A stretch of DNA of 64,000 bases from Phytopseudomonas seleniipraecipitans (GTDB taxonomy: Bacteria > Pseudomonadota > Gammaproteobacteria > Pseudomonadales > Pseudomonadaceae): assembly GCF_900102335.1 (NCBI RefSeq), contig NZ_FNBM01000002.1:558001-622000 (forward strand). The letters are read 5' to 3'. The position numbers and the translations under genes were made by a program. Under the pieces are notes generated by a model. It saw nothing but the letters and a program-made list of their open reading frames with translations, searched no databases and was not told the DNA's origin. Shown here one piece after another: positions 39,462 through 49,557 of this stretch. Positions within the stretch are counted from its first letter, which is position 1. Each line of letters begins with the position of its first letter.

Positions 39462-39503
39462 TGGCCGTACCGTTAGCACTGAACAGTGCTAACGGTACGG
39501 CCA
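39462..39503. repeat. Perfect 19-bp-arm hairpin
   Basis: Arms of 19 bases (39462-39480 and 39485-39503), with cores CCGTTAGCACT and AGTGCTAACGG, pair without mismatch around GAAC. No T-run follows on either strand. Short echoes of AGTGCTAA and CAGTGCT lie close by at 39444 and 39553. It stands between the ATPase gene and the tRNA copy. A terminator, recombination site or structured RNA are all possible. Confidence 0.75.
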
Positions 39504-39675
39504 CGATGCAAAGCAAATTGGCATCGCGGTCTGTATCGGTACACTAACAGCACAGTGCTCCGCTCTAGCAAATTTCGCTAAATTACGCTTAACCCCTTCT
39601 ACGGCGCTACTTTCAGCTCACTGTACCTACGCTAAGCTACGCACGGTTTCACTAGGCTTGCAGCGTTTCTAGGCA

Positions 39676-39721
39676 ACTCATAATCCTTTGGTCCACGGTT
39701 CGAGTCCGTGTGGGCCCACCA
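39676..39721 (+). pseudogene. 3' half of the CAU tRNA, inverted copy (candidate att site)
   Basis: These 46 bases equal the tRNA at 32848-32924 from the anticodon loop to the CCA end, but on the opposite strand. The 5' half is absent. A hairpin like the tRNA terminator follows. Such half-tRNAs are left by integration of genomic islands in tRNA genes. Here the orientation is inverted relative to the whole gene, which a simple integration does not explain. Confidence 0.88.
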
Positions 39722-39726
39722 CCTTA

Positions 39727-39749
39727 AAAGCCGCGCATTGCGCGGCTTT
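39727..39749 (+). terminator. Terminator-like hairpin after the half tRNA
   Basis: Arms AAAGCCGCGC (39727-39736) and GCGCGGCTTT (39740-39749), the diverged twin of 32820-32842. The T-run is short, so termination may be weak. Confidence 0.75.
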
Positions 39750-39822
39750 CGTGTATTTGGCACTCAGCTCCTCGGGGTTTCTCTTCCTTGCGGTGTCCAC
39801 AAAGTGTCCACCCCTCCCCATT

Positions 39823-40728
39823 TTAGCGGTGCAGCTTGTTGGTATAAGCCCTCGAAATCCAGCCCTCAACGGCCTCGTCTCCCAGTACAGATACTCGAAG
39901 CCAGGTGGAGTTAGTGGCGTCGAGAATTTCAAGTATCGCTCGATCCGGCAATTTGATGTCCACCTCCCCTGCGCGCATGCTTGGCGCTAACCGCAGCTTG
40001 ACTCCTACACCCTTAACTTGGCGGTAATCTGCCCAATTTACCTCAGGCTTTCCTGGGTCACAGAAGAACGTGCGAAGGGCTTTCCCCGCTTGATTAGCGG
40101 TAGCAAAGGGAATGAGCTTTGGCTGATAAAAGCAGAGCTCGGTTCGAACAGTGCCTTGTGCAGCTATGGCGATATACAAGGCGGCAATGATTTTTAATAG
40201 CCACTGCAGGTAAAGAATTGCGCCACTGGAGAGTCTTTTGAGGTGGTCACCGCCGCTAGCATTCCTGATGATTTCCTGCTCAAACAACTCTTGTTGCTGA
40301 GGGGTGAAACTTGGGGTGGCTTGAAAGCTCACATCCGAGTAAGCAGCGTTGCCATGAATCCGTCGCGACCAGTGACGTGCCTCAGATGTGACCAGCTTCG
40401 ATCGACTTAGAATGTCTACGGCTAGCGGTTTAGCGCCTGAGTCTTCCCGGTTTGCCTCAGGCCAGCTGCGATTCACTGCTAAGTCCATCATCTTGGCAAG
40501 ACTCTCGATCCCACCAACAGGCTCAGCCATCGACATCAGAGCTTCCATGCCCTCATTCGCCCAAAATGAGAACGGCTCAATATCAACTGAGTGATGAGCT
40601 AGCCAGTTGCGCATTTCTCTTTGGAAAAGCAAAACCGCCTTGCTCGCATTCACTTCTGCCGCTAAGTGTTCAATCGCCGCATTGGTGGTCTCTGGAGTCA
40701 TGTACTTGCCGGGCTTTTTTTCAATCAT
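39823..40728 (-). CDS. Unknown protein with C-terminal SH3-like domain
   Basis: A 301-residue protein started at the ATG at 40728, which overlaps the end of a decayed integrase. One hydrophobic stretch (LYLQWLLKIIAALYIAIAA, around residue 185) may be a membrane helix. The last 60 residues (KLRLAPSMRAGEVDIKLPD, then TWLRVSV and GWISRAYTNKL) fit a bacterial SH3b domain. The N-terminal part is helical and not recognised. It lies at the edge of the island next to the half tRNA. Function is unknown; SH3b domains often bind peptides or cell wall. Confidence 0.7.
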   Translation of the reverse strand: MIEKKPGKYMTPETTNAAIEHLAAEVNASKAVLLFQREMRNWLAHHSVDIEPFSFWANEGMEALMSMAEPVGGIESLAKMMDLAVNRSWPEANREDSGAKPLAVDILSRSKLVTSEARHWSRRIHGNAAYSDVSFQATPSFTPQQQELFEQEIIRNASGGDHLKRLSSGAILYLQWLLKIIAALYIAIAAQGTVRTELCFYQPKLIPFATANQAGKALRTFFCDPGKPEVNWADYRQVKGVGVKLRLAPSMRAGEVDIKLPDRAILEILDATNSTWLRVSVLGDEAVEGWISRAYTNKLHR

Positions 40729-40801
40729 CAGATGAGCCTTCCGTGGTTGCCAACAGATTCTGGTTCGTCATATCAGCCACCTGTCTTGGACTGAAATGAT
40801 T
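40721..40801 (-). pseudogene. Remnant of a tyrosine integrase C-terminus (fragment 2)
   Basis: The minus strand encodes HFSPRQVADMTNQNLLA and a few more codons to a stop at 40721-40723. This matches the tail of the better preserved integrase fragment at 41409-41601 ([17 protein letters not shown]). Everything upstream, including the catalytic residues, is gone. The gene at 39823-40728 starts inside its last codons. Confidence 0.65.
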
Positions 40802-40873
40802 GAAGTGCTGGATATTGGCGAGCGGTATACGGATGTGGGAGCGCAATCAAGATACGAACTTCCCCAGCCTCAA

Positions 40874-41416
40874 TCATGTAACGGTTTCTTCAGGTTTCCA
40901 TGTCTCAAGCCCAGCGATATCTTTACCAATGCGCATTGCTATTTCTAGAAGCTCGATGGTCTGCCCCACCTGCTTAAGATCTCTGGTTCCTTCGTAAAGG
41001 AATCCGCCCGGAGATATGTCAGCCAATACGCTCTGAATCAACTGATAGAACTGGACAACCTGAACGGCATGCTTTGGGCCCATGCAGGCAATTTTCGACG
41101 CGTTATCTCGATAGATTAAGTTGTAGTTCTCCGGAACTGACAAACGGTAGTAAGCCGCCTTTATGGTATTTCCAGTAAACGCGTTCGTTCCGTATATACG
41201 GAGCTCTAGATCTCGATATTCTTTCTGTAATCCCGGTAGATAGCCCCGCGCATATGCGATCTGAATCAATGAGGACACCTCCGCAATTATCGCCCCAGAG
41301 ACGCTATCTCGCTCACGCTTGATGCCAGAGCGATACAGCCAGATAGGGACAATCGAGCCGGCAGCCGCGCTAATCAATGCGACCAAAATAGTCGTCCAGT
41401 CAGCACCTTCAAACAT
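40874..41416 (-). CDS. Unknown membrane-anchored protein, 180 aa
   Basis: I do not recognise the family. Residues 8-27 ([20 protein letters not shown]) form one N-terminal membrane helix, then a basic turn ([10 protein letters not shown]) and a long helical, soluble domain, so the bulk should be cytoplasmic. The ATG overlaps the stop of the integrase fragment by eight bases. Size and layout resemble small anchored proteins often found as cargo beside integrases. Codon use is intermediate between the island and the core. Confidence 0.7.
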   Translation of the reverse strand: MFEGADWTTILVALISAAAGSIVPIWLYRSGIKRERDSVSGAIIAEVSSLIQIAYARGYLPGLQKEYRDLELRIYGTNAFTGNTIKAAYYRLSVPENYNLIYRDNASKIACMGPKHAVQVVQFYQLIQSVLADISPGGFLYEGTRDLKQVGQTIELLEIAMRIGKDIAGLETWKPEETVT

Positions 41417-41601
41417 CTGATTTCTCCACTGTCCGCCTGGCCAGCGGATTTAAATTCACCACATCAGCCATATGCCCCGGGCTGAAGTGGGCGTATTTCT
41501 GGGTCATGGCCAGGGTTGCGTGGCCGAGGACGCGTTGCAGGGTCAGGATGTCGCCGCCGTTGCGCATGTAGTGGCTGGCGAAGCACGTGGGTCAGTTGGC
41601 C
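41409..41601 (-). pseudogene. Remnant of a P2-type tyrosine integrase C-terminus (fragment 1)
   Basis: The minus strand reads GQLTHVLR in one frame, then [37 protein letters not shown] and the tail [20 protein letters not shown] in another. The LGH histidine and the catalytic tyrosine (QKYAHF) are kept. Between the two frames the HTF of the usual HVLRHTFASH is lost. The bases fit an 11-base deletion between two CTTCGCC copies, which would shift the frame and break the arginine motif. Upstream of GQL the gene is cut off. The integrase is inactive. Confidence 0.85.
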
Positions 41602-41611
41602 TTAACAATCG

Positions 41612-41625
41612 GGGGACAGACCACG
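41612..41625 (-). repeat. CGTGGTCTGTCCCC motif, copy 2
   Basis: Reverse copy of the motif at 33664-33677, located 11 bases beyond the break point of the integrase fragment. Confidence 0.5.
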
Positions 41626-41694
41626 TTTTACGAGGAATTAACCGTGGCCTGCCATCCTCTGTCGCCCCGCCGCACATTTAAAACTGAACACGTC

Positions 41695-42891
41695 CTAGCC
41701 AAACGTCTGCATAAACTGCCCAGCGCATTGTCTGATTGCTGCGACCACATTCGGTGCCTGCTCGCGCAGCTCTGTTGAGCGAGCCAGTACCCGCTCCAGC
41801 GCGCTCAACTGCTCGCGGATCACCTCTTCTGGCCGCGCCACATCACAGACCTGAGCGAAGTCCAGCAGCCCTTGGCGCGAGGCGAATAATGATTTGTTGC
41901 CGACAAGATCCAACGCCAATACGTCCTCTGGAATGTAGGCCGTGGTATTGACGATGTCGTAGGCCGGGGCGAGCCGCGCATCACGTTGCGTAGGGTCGGA
42001 GTAGAGCAGGCCGAAGTTCTTCAGATGGGCGTCGCCGTTACCGACGATGCAGCTCAGGGTCACCATGGCGAATAGCTGCGCCAGTGAGCCCTGCACGTGC
42101 TCGGACGGGCAGAACAGGCGGATGGCCTTGGCAATGGCTGAGTAGCTCTTGCTGTACTTTTGCTCCGCGGCCAGCCCCATCAATGCCGCCATGTCTTCGA
42201 AGCCGATGGGATTGAGCTGCTGATCCCGGTCGAAGCGGCGCATAACGAACAGCTTGGCGTTGGCGGAGAGATAGAACTCCGGCACCACAATCCCCGCTTC
42301 CTTCGCCACGGACATGCAAAGGAACTCGTTGATCGCCAATCCCGGAAACTCATCCCGACCGCTCTTGATGATCAGGTCGGAAGTTTTCGAGGTGAAACGT
42401 TGCGGTGTGGAATCCTGATGCTCAGGCACCAGCACCTTGGGCTGCACGCCCGACATACCGGCGCGCAGGATGTAGCGATCCACCAGGCCGGCAAAAATAT
42501 CCTCTGCACCGTCCCAGGAGAGGATTTCTTCCAGCTTCTCTCCGGGGAACTGCTGCCGCGCCAAAAGCGCATCGACCTCAGGCGAGCTGACCGCCACCCG
42601 GCCGATAGGTGAACTGCTACCCGACAGCGCCAGCAGCAACATCGGATCAACGTTCGCCACCTTGGCCAGGCGGTTGCGCAACTGCTCCAGGACATAGCCT
42701 TCCGGCAGGTTCATTTGGAAGATCGGGTGCAGCTCCCGATGGCGGTATTCGTCCAGGCGCACCGGCATTAGCAAACTGATCGCGGCCTTCGCCTCGGCGT
42801 CCTCGTGGTAGCGGAACAGATAGTCTCCAGCGCTGGTAAGAATCTTCCCGCTGTCACCCTCTGGCGTTGCAACCTGCAGCACGGCCGTCAT
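41695..42891 (-). CDS. hipA: HipA-like serine/threonine kinase toxin
   Basis: A 398-residue kinase started at the ATG at 42891, sharing one base with the hipB stop (TGATG). The N-terminal subdomain has FQMNLPEGYVLEQLRNRLAK, and the loop SGSSSPIGRV resembles the HipA phosphate loop. The kinase core shows VQPKVLV, the catalytic segment GNGDAHLKNFGLLY (Asp and Asn intact) and the metal-binding PAYDIVNT. HipA kinases phosphorylate targets such as glutamyl-tRNA synthetase and slow growth; HipB neutralises them. The active-site residues all look intact, so the toxin should work. It is the downstream gene of the pair, as usual for this group. Confidence 0.9.
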   Translation of the reverse strand: MTAVLQVATPEGDSGKILTSAGDYLFRYHEDAEAKAAISLLMPVRLDEYRHRELHPIFQMNLPEGYVLEQLRNRLAKVANVDPMLLLALSGSSSPIGRVAVSSPEVDALLARQQFPGEKLEEILSWDGAEDIFAGLVDRYILRAGMSGVQPKVLVPEHQDSTPQRFTSKTSDLIIKSGRDEFPGLAINEFLCMSVAKEAGIVVPEFYLSANAKLFVMRRFDRDQQLNPIGFEDMAALMGLAAEQKYSKSYSAIAKAIRLFCPSEHVQGSLAQLFAMVTLSCIVGNGDAHLKNFGLLYSDPTQRDARLAPAYDIVNTTAYIPEDVLALDLVGNKSLFASRQGLLDFAQVCDVARPEEVIREQLSALERVLARSTELREQAPNVVAAIRQCAGQFMQTFG

Positions 42892-43142
42892 CAATCGAAT
42901 ACTCCATGGATTTCGTCCAGCGTGGGCATGGCTGCCGGCACCACATTGAGTTCAGCGTCGAGGGCTGCCAGCACTCGCGCATAGGCCATCATTCCCACCG
43001 AGAGGTCGCCCTTCTCGATGGCGATAACCTTTTGCCTGGTGATGCAGGCCAGGGAAGCGAGCGCGGCCTGAGTCAGCCCGCGATTCAGGCGGCGCTGCCG
43101 AAGCTGCTCGCCAAGTCGCAGCGAGATGAGGGAATAGTCCAT
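42891..43142 (-). CDS. hipB: HipB-like antitoxin, XRE family
   Basis: An 83-residue protein started at the ATG at 43142. The helix-turn-helix covers residues 8-60 (LGEQLRQRRLNRGLTQAALA, then CITRQKVIAIEKGDLS). The C-terminal tail AAMPTLDEIHGVFD is the part expected to contact the toxin. No ribosome site stands before the ATG; instead a palindrome, GTATAC, begins six bases away, so repressor binding should block expression directly. It is overlapped by hipA. Confidence 0.88.
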   Translation of the reverse strand: MDYSLISLRLGEQLRQRRLNRGLTQAALASLACITRQKVIAIEKGDLSVGMMAYARVLAALDAELNVVPAAMPTLDEIHGVFD

Positions 43143-43147
43143 GTTCT

Positions 43148-43183
43148 GTATACACAACAATTTATATTAAATGTAACGTATAC
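43148..43183. promoter_or_regulatory. Paired GTATAC palindromes, candidate HipB operators
   Basis: GTATAC occurs at 43148-43153 and 43178-43183, 30 bases apart (about three helical turns). The first, read on the minus strand, is TTGTGTATACAGAA; the second, on the plus strand, is TAACGTATACCGAA, so they share TNNNGTATACNGAA. They lie just before hipB. Confidence 0.55.
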
Positions 43184-43237
43184 CGAACTAGCGGAGAAAT
43201 CAAAGCGAATAGGCTGCTCAAGCCCAGGAACCGACAC

Positions 43238-43562
43238 TACGCGGCCATATAGCGGTCCGCCATCAGGCGCAATTCACGACTGCGTTGCCGGTAGGTTTCC
43301 AGCACCTGCTGATAGGTCGCTACGGTTGCACCCGGTAGGCCGTGGTGCGGGTCAAAGGCTTCGCGGTCCATCGCGTCCCACTGCGCGATCAAGTGGAGAT
43401 CCGGCTGGGCTTTCTGGCTTTCCGCTTGAATCAGTTAGGTCAGACCTGAGACGAATAAATCAATCGTGTCCTCGACGCTCTCCAATAGCTCCAAGCATTG
43501 GCTGTGGGTTATTCCCAGCTCTGCTGGCGTGCGGGAGATGCCATGGGGTAGCCCGAGCGTTC
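43238..43562 (-). pseudogene. Broken gene of unknown function at the island edge
   Basis: The minus strand reads LGLPHGISRTPAELGITHSQ and continues with an acidic helix to a TAA. It then goes on in the same frame as LIQAESQKAQPDLHLIAQWD and ends with RSRELRLMADRYMAA and a stop at 43238. The two halves look like one small helical protein split by an in-frame stop. I do not know the family. Confidence 0.5.
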
Positions 43563-43680
43563 ATAATTCAGGCGCTGCTGATGACCAGTGGCCGTCCAAT
43601 TCCTGTGCGAGCGACGTACGCCGATAGCACAGCGAACTGTGAAACCAGTACCGTTACCTGCCCAAACAGCACACCTGACT

Positions 43681-45213
43681 ATGCATACTTCAAAAATCGG
43701 TCACCTCAGACGCTTGGTCGCGATCATGACGCTTGTCGTGGGCGTGGCGTTTCTGTTGCTGACCTATTTGCAGGTCGATTGGGACAGGCGTGAGGCGCTC
43801 AGGCAACACATTGACGACATGCAGAACCTCTCGACGGCGCTAACTCGGCAGGCAGAGTCGACGATTCGTGACGCGCATACGGTGGCCATCGGCATTCAGC
43901 GCAAGCTGGAGATGTCGGGCTACGGCGCCGAGAACCTGCATGAAGTGCTGGAAGTATCACGCGCGCAACTGGTGACGTTGCGTGATGTGGAGGGCTTTAC
44001 CGTAGTGGACGCGGAGGGTCGGCCGCTGCTCACTACGATTCAGGAACCCAGCGCAGCCTATAACGCCAGCGATCGGGATTACTTTACGTTTCATCACGTC
44101 ACCAAGAACCACGGCCTGCTTATCGGCGCGCCTATTCAGAGCCGCATCACGGGGCAGTGGGTCATACCGCTGTCGTTACGGCTCAATGATGCCAACGGTG
44201 AATTTGCCGGCGTGGTGCTCGCAACGCTGTATATCCAGCGCTTCGTCGACTTCTACCAGACCATCGATCTGGGCAGCGAGGGCGTTATCGGGCTGGTCAA
44301 CCGAGACGGCACGAACCTCGCCAGGTCTCGGCTAGCGGACCAAGGCTACGCGTTCAGCGTGTCGAGAAGCCCGTTGCTGCGCATCATCAATGAAGATGGC
44401 GTGATGCGCGGCAGCATCGTGCTGAAGGCGATGACAGATGACGTGAGGCGCATCTACGGGTTCGATACCAGCGCCGAATACCCCATTCTGGTGACAGCCG
44501 CGGTTTCCGAGGAGCAGGCAATGCAGCCCTGGCGAAACCGCGCCCTGCAGACTTGGGCGCTGACTGGCAGCGTACTGATTATATTCATGTCGATGGCCTG
44601 GATGATGTGGCGCGCACTGGGCCGCCAAGGCAGGATGGAAGCGCGACTGCAGGCCATGCATCGCAGCTTGACCAGTGCCAATCACGCGCTGGAGATCATC
44701 GCGGGTGAAGACGCGCTTACTGGCCTGGCAAACCGACGTCGCCTCGACGAAATGCTGCAGGCCGCATTCAGTTCCACCGCTGCTCAGGGACAATCGCTGT
44801 CGTTCGTACTGCTGGACGTGGATTACTTCAAACGCTTCAACGATCAGCACGGCCACCCGGCGGGAGATGAAGCGCTGAAGCAGGTGGCCGCAGTACTCAA
44901 GCGCCACGCCAAGCGCAGCGCCGACACCACGGCACGTTATGGCGGCGAGGAGTTGGCGCTGATCCTTCCCGGTGCCGAACGCGCGGCTGCGATGGCGGTG
45001 GCCGAGGCGATTCGCGCGGATGTCGAGGCGCTGGCGATAGCCAATCAGGGCTCGCCCTACGGCGCGCTGACCCTGAGCATAGGCGTTGCGTCCGGTATAC
45101 CAGGGCATGACATGCAAGCGCCTGCCGACCTGATAACGGCAGCCGACATCGCCCTGTACGCCGCCAAAGGCGCCGGGCGTAATCGGGTGGCTTGCGACGA
45201 GAACAGCGACTGA
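43681..45213 (+). CDS. Diguanylate cyclase with periplasmic dCache-like sensor
   Basis: A 510-residue protein. The ATG at 43681 is chosen because the membrane helix VAIMTLVVGVAFLLLTYL follows at once; no strong ribosome site is visible. Residues 35-295 are a periplasmic sensor resembling dCache (DRDYFTFHHVTKNHGLLIG). A second helix (TWALTGSVLIIFMSMAWMM) leads to a GGDEF domain at about 345-500. Its signature is GGEEL where GGEEF is usual, and the inhibition site RSAD is present five residues before. Catalytic Asp and Glu positions are intact, so c-di-GMP synthesis is plausible. It is the first core-like gene right of the island. Confidence 0.88.
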   Translation: MHTSKIGHLRRLVAIMTLVVGVAFLLLTYLQVDWDRREALRQHIDDMQNLSTALTRQAESTIRDAHTVAIGIQRKLEMSGYGAENLHEVLEVSRAQLVTLRDVEGFTVVDAEGRPLLTTIQEPSAAYNASDRDYFTFHHVTKNHGLLIGAPIQSRITGQWVIPLSLRLNDANGEFAGVVLATLYIQRFVDFYQTIDLGSEGVIGLVNRDGTNLARSRLADQGYAFSVSRSPLLRIINEDGVMRGSIVLKAMTDDVRRIYGFDTSAEYPILVTAAVSEEQAMQPWRNRALQTWALTGSVLIIFMSMAWMMWRALGRQGRMEARLQAMHRSLTSANHALEIIAGEDALTGLANRRRLDEMLQAAFSSTAAQGQSLSFVLLDVDYFKRFNDQHGHPAGDEALKQVAAVLKRHAKRSADTTARYGGEELALILPGAERAAAMAVAEAIRADVEALAIANQGSPYGALTLSIGVASGIPGHDMQAPADLITAADIALYAAKGAGRNRVACDENSD

Positions 45214-45550
45214 GCGCACCCTGGCCGCCCTTCCCTGCAATTCCCCGACGGTCGACTCTTCGGCTTCCACGGCCAAAGCAGAACGCCTGTCGCGAATATG
45301 CTGAGTCTTGGCTGCAGCCAGGCATGGAATTGCCGTCGAATAGAGGTGCTCCGCAACGCACGTCGCCGACGTCCGAGCCTCACGTAACGCCGAGACGCTG
45401 TGGCTAGATTGGCGAAGGCGCCTCAATAACAGGACAGCACGCTAAGTGCCGCGAGGGAATCCGCGCAGAACTGCGCGGACACTGACTGAGTTGTCCCAAA
45501 CGCTGCCACTGCCGAGCTCGCCAAGAGATCGGCAGCGATGGGCGATGGGC
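45214..45550. other. Gene-free stretch after the diguanylate cyclase
   Basis: About 340 bases with no credible frame. A small hairpin, CCGCGCAG/CTGCGCGG near 45462, and the terminator described next are the only structures. Confidence 0.4.
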
Positions 45551-45582
45551 GGCTGACGCGCAGAGAACGCGTCAGCCGCTTT
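45551..45582 (+). terminator. Terminator between convergent genes
   Basis: Arms GGCTGACGCG (45551-45560) and CGCGTCAGCC (45568-45577), then GCTTTTC on the plus strand. It lies just before the convergent end of the TRAP permease gene, so it could serve either side. Confidence 0.65.
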
Positions 45583-45585
45583 TCA

Positions 45586-48150
<2,565 letters not shown>

Positions 48151-48183
48151 GGATTTGCCTGAATTCAGCCATGCGGATCACAG

Positions 48184-48214
48184 AAAACCCGCGCCCTTGC
48201 GGTGCGCGGGTTTT
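48184..48214 (-). terminator. Attenuating terminator between TAXI receptor and permease
   Basis: Arms AAAACCCGCGC (48184-48194) and GCGCGGGTTTT (48204-48214). Read on the minus strand it follows the receptor gene and precedes the permease, so it should lower permease expression relative to receptor. Confidence 0.8.
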
Positions 48215-48246
48215 CACTTTGCTGTTAACACGTGCTGCGCTAAGTC

Positions 48247-49218
48247 TTACAGCCAGCCACGTTCTTTGTAATAACGCGCGGCGCCTTCATGCAGCGGTGC
48301 GGTGAGGCCAACCTTGATCATGTCTTCTTCTTTCAGATCAGCGAAGGCCGGGTGCAGCTTGCGGAAACGATCAATGTTCTCGAACACCGATTTGACCAGC
48401 TGATACACCACGTCGGCGTCAGTCTTGGAGCTGACAGACAGTACCGCCTTGCCGCCAATCGACTGCGTGGCGTTGTCGTTGCCTTTGTACAGGCCACCCG
48501 GAATATCGGCCTTGGTGTAATAGCTCTTCTCGCTGAGCAGCTTGTCGATATCCGCGCCAGTGATCGGCACCAGTACCGCGTCGACGGTGGTGGTGGCTTC
48601 CTGGATGGCGCCATTCGGATGACCGACGAAGTAGGTCATGGCATCGATGTTGTTGTCGCTCAGGGCGCTGGCCTGCTCGGCCGGTTTCAACTCGGACGCC
48701 AGTTTGAACGCCGACTTGTCCCAGCCTTTGACGCGCATGATTTCTTCCAGCGTGTCACGCTGGCCGGAACCTGGATTGCCGATATTGACGCGCTTGCCTT
48801 TCAGGTCATCGAGACCCTTGATGTTGGCGTCCTTGCGGGCCAGCACAGTGAACACTTCGCTCTGCAGGGAGAACACGGCGCGCAGATCGTCCATTGCACC
48901 TTGTGCTTCGAACGGCGCTTCGCCCTTCATGGCCTTGTACTGATGGTCGGACTGCATGATGCCGAAGTTGTATTCGCCAGAGCGCAGGCCGTTGACGTTG
49001 GCCACGCCGCCGCCGCTTGCCGGGGCGTTGCACTTGATACCGGTTTTCGACGAATCACGATTGACGAAGCGGCAGATCGACTGGCCGGCGACGTAATAAA
49101 CACCGGTCTGGCCACCAGTGCCGATGGTCACGAATTTGTCCTGAGCCTGGGCAATGCCGCCCATCGCGCTCAGGGACAGCCCTGCAGAAAGGGCTAAGGC
49201 CAGTGGAAGTAGTTTCAT
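48247..49218 (-). CDS. TAXI-family TRAP solute receptor
   Basis: A 323-residue periplasmic protein started at the ATG at 49218, with AAGGAG six bases upstream; the open frame further upstream has no ribosome site. The signal peptide of about 24 residues ends AQAQD. The mature start FVTIGTGGQTGVYYVAGQSI is the family signature, and SGGGVANVNGLRSGEYNFGI and GNPGSGQRDTLEEIMRV follow. It captures the substrate and hands it to the fused permease encoded next. Related receptors bind glutamate or other C4-C5 acids; the ligand here is unknown. Confidence 0.92.
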   Translation of the reverse strand: MKLLPLALALSAGLSLSAMGGIAQAQDKFVTIGTGGQTGVYYVAGQSICRFVNRDSSKTGIKCNAPASGGGVANVNGLRSGEYNFGIMQSDHQYKAMKGEAPFEAQGAMDDLRAVFSLQSEVFTVLARKDANIKGLDDLKGKRVNIGNPGSGQRDTLEEIMRVKGWDKSAFKLASELKPAEQASALSDNNIDAMTYFVGHPNGAIQEATTTVDAVLVPITGADIDKLLSEKSYYTKADIPGGLYKGNDNATQSIGGKAVLSVSSKTDADVVYQLVKSVFENIDRFRKLHPAFADLKEEDMIKVGLTAPLHEGAARYYKERGWL

Positions 49219-49510
49219 GTGTTGCTCCTTTTCATTATTAGTGGTGAAGCACCGCTCGTATGAACGCAGCGCGCACCTTACCGGACTGCTGCTACAACGC
49301 CCATGCCGATTCGGCATGGGCCATTGCGAAATTGTAAGCATAGACAAACGTCCAGATCATTCACCTGCGCGCACAGTGCCAACAATTAAAGGGGCGCAGT
49401 TCAGCACAAACCTGACGCCGCTGTACCGTTAACCGTTGTGAAATGCGCGGCGCCCGCAAGACAAGCCCGACATCTTCGAGCAACCATGCCCAGGGCAGTG
49501 CACAAACAGG

Positions 49511-49534
49511 AAGGGCGACTTTTCAGCCGCCCTT
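49511..49534 (-). terminator. Terminator of the gabP-like gene
   Basis: Arms AAGGGCGACT (49511-49520) and AGCCGCCCTT (49525-49534), one G-T pair, loop TTTC. It lies 24 bases after the permease stop on the minus strand. Confidence 0.7.
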
Positions 49535-49557
49535 TCGCTCATGGTCAGCGAAAACGA

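Noticed and set aside
39678..39932. An 84-codon minus-strand frame ending GPHGLEPWTKGL
   Set aside because: This ending is simply the translation of the antisense of a tRNA 3' end, a well-known artefact at integration sites.
41472..41681. A short plus-strand frame over the integrase remnant
   Set aside because: The minus strand of the same bases encodes a clear integrase tail with the LGH and catalytic Tyr motifs; the plus frame has no support.
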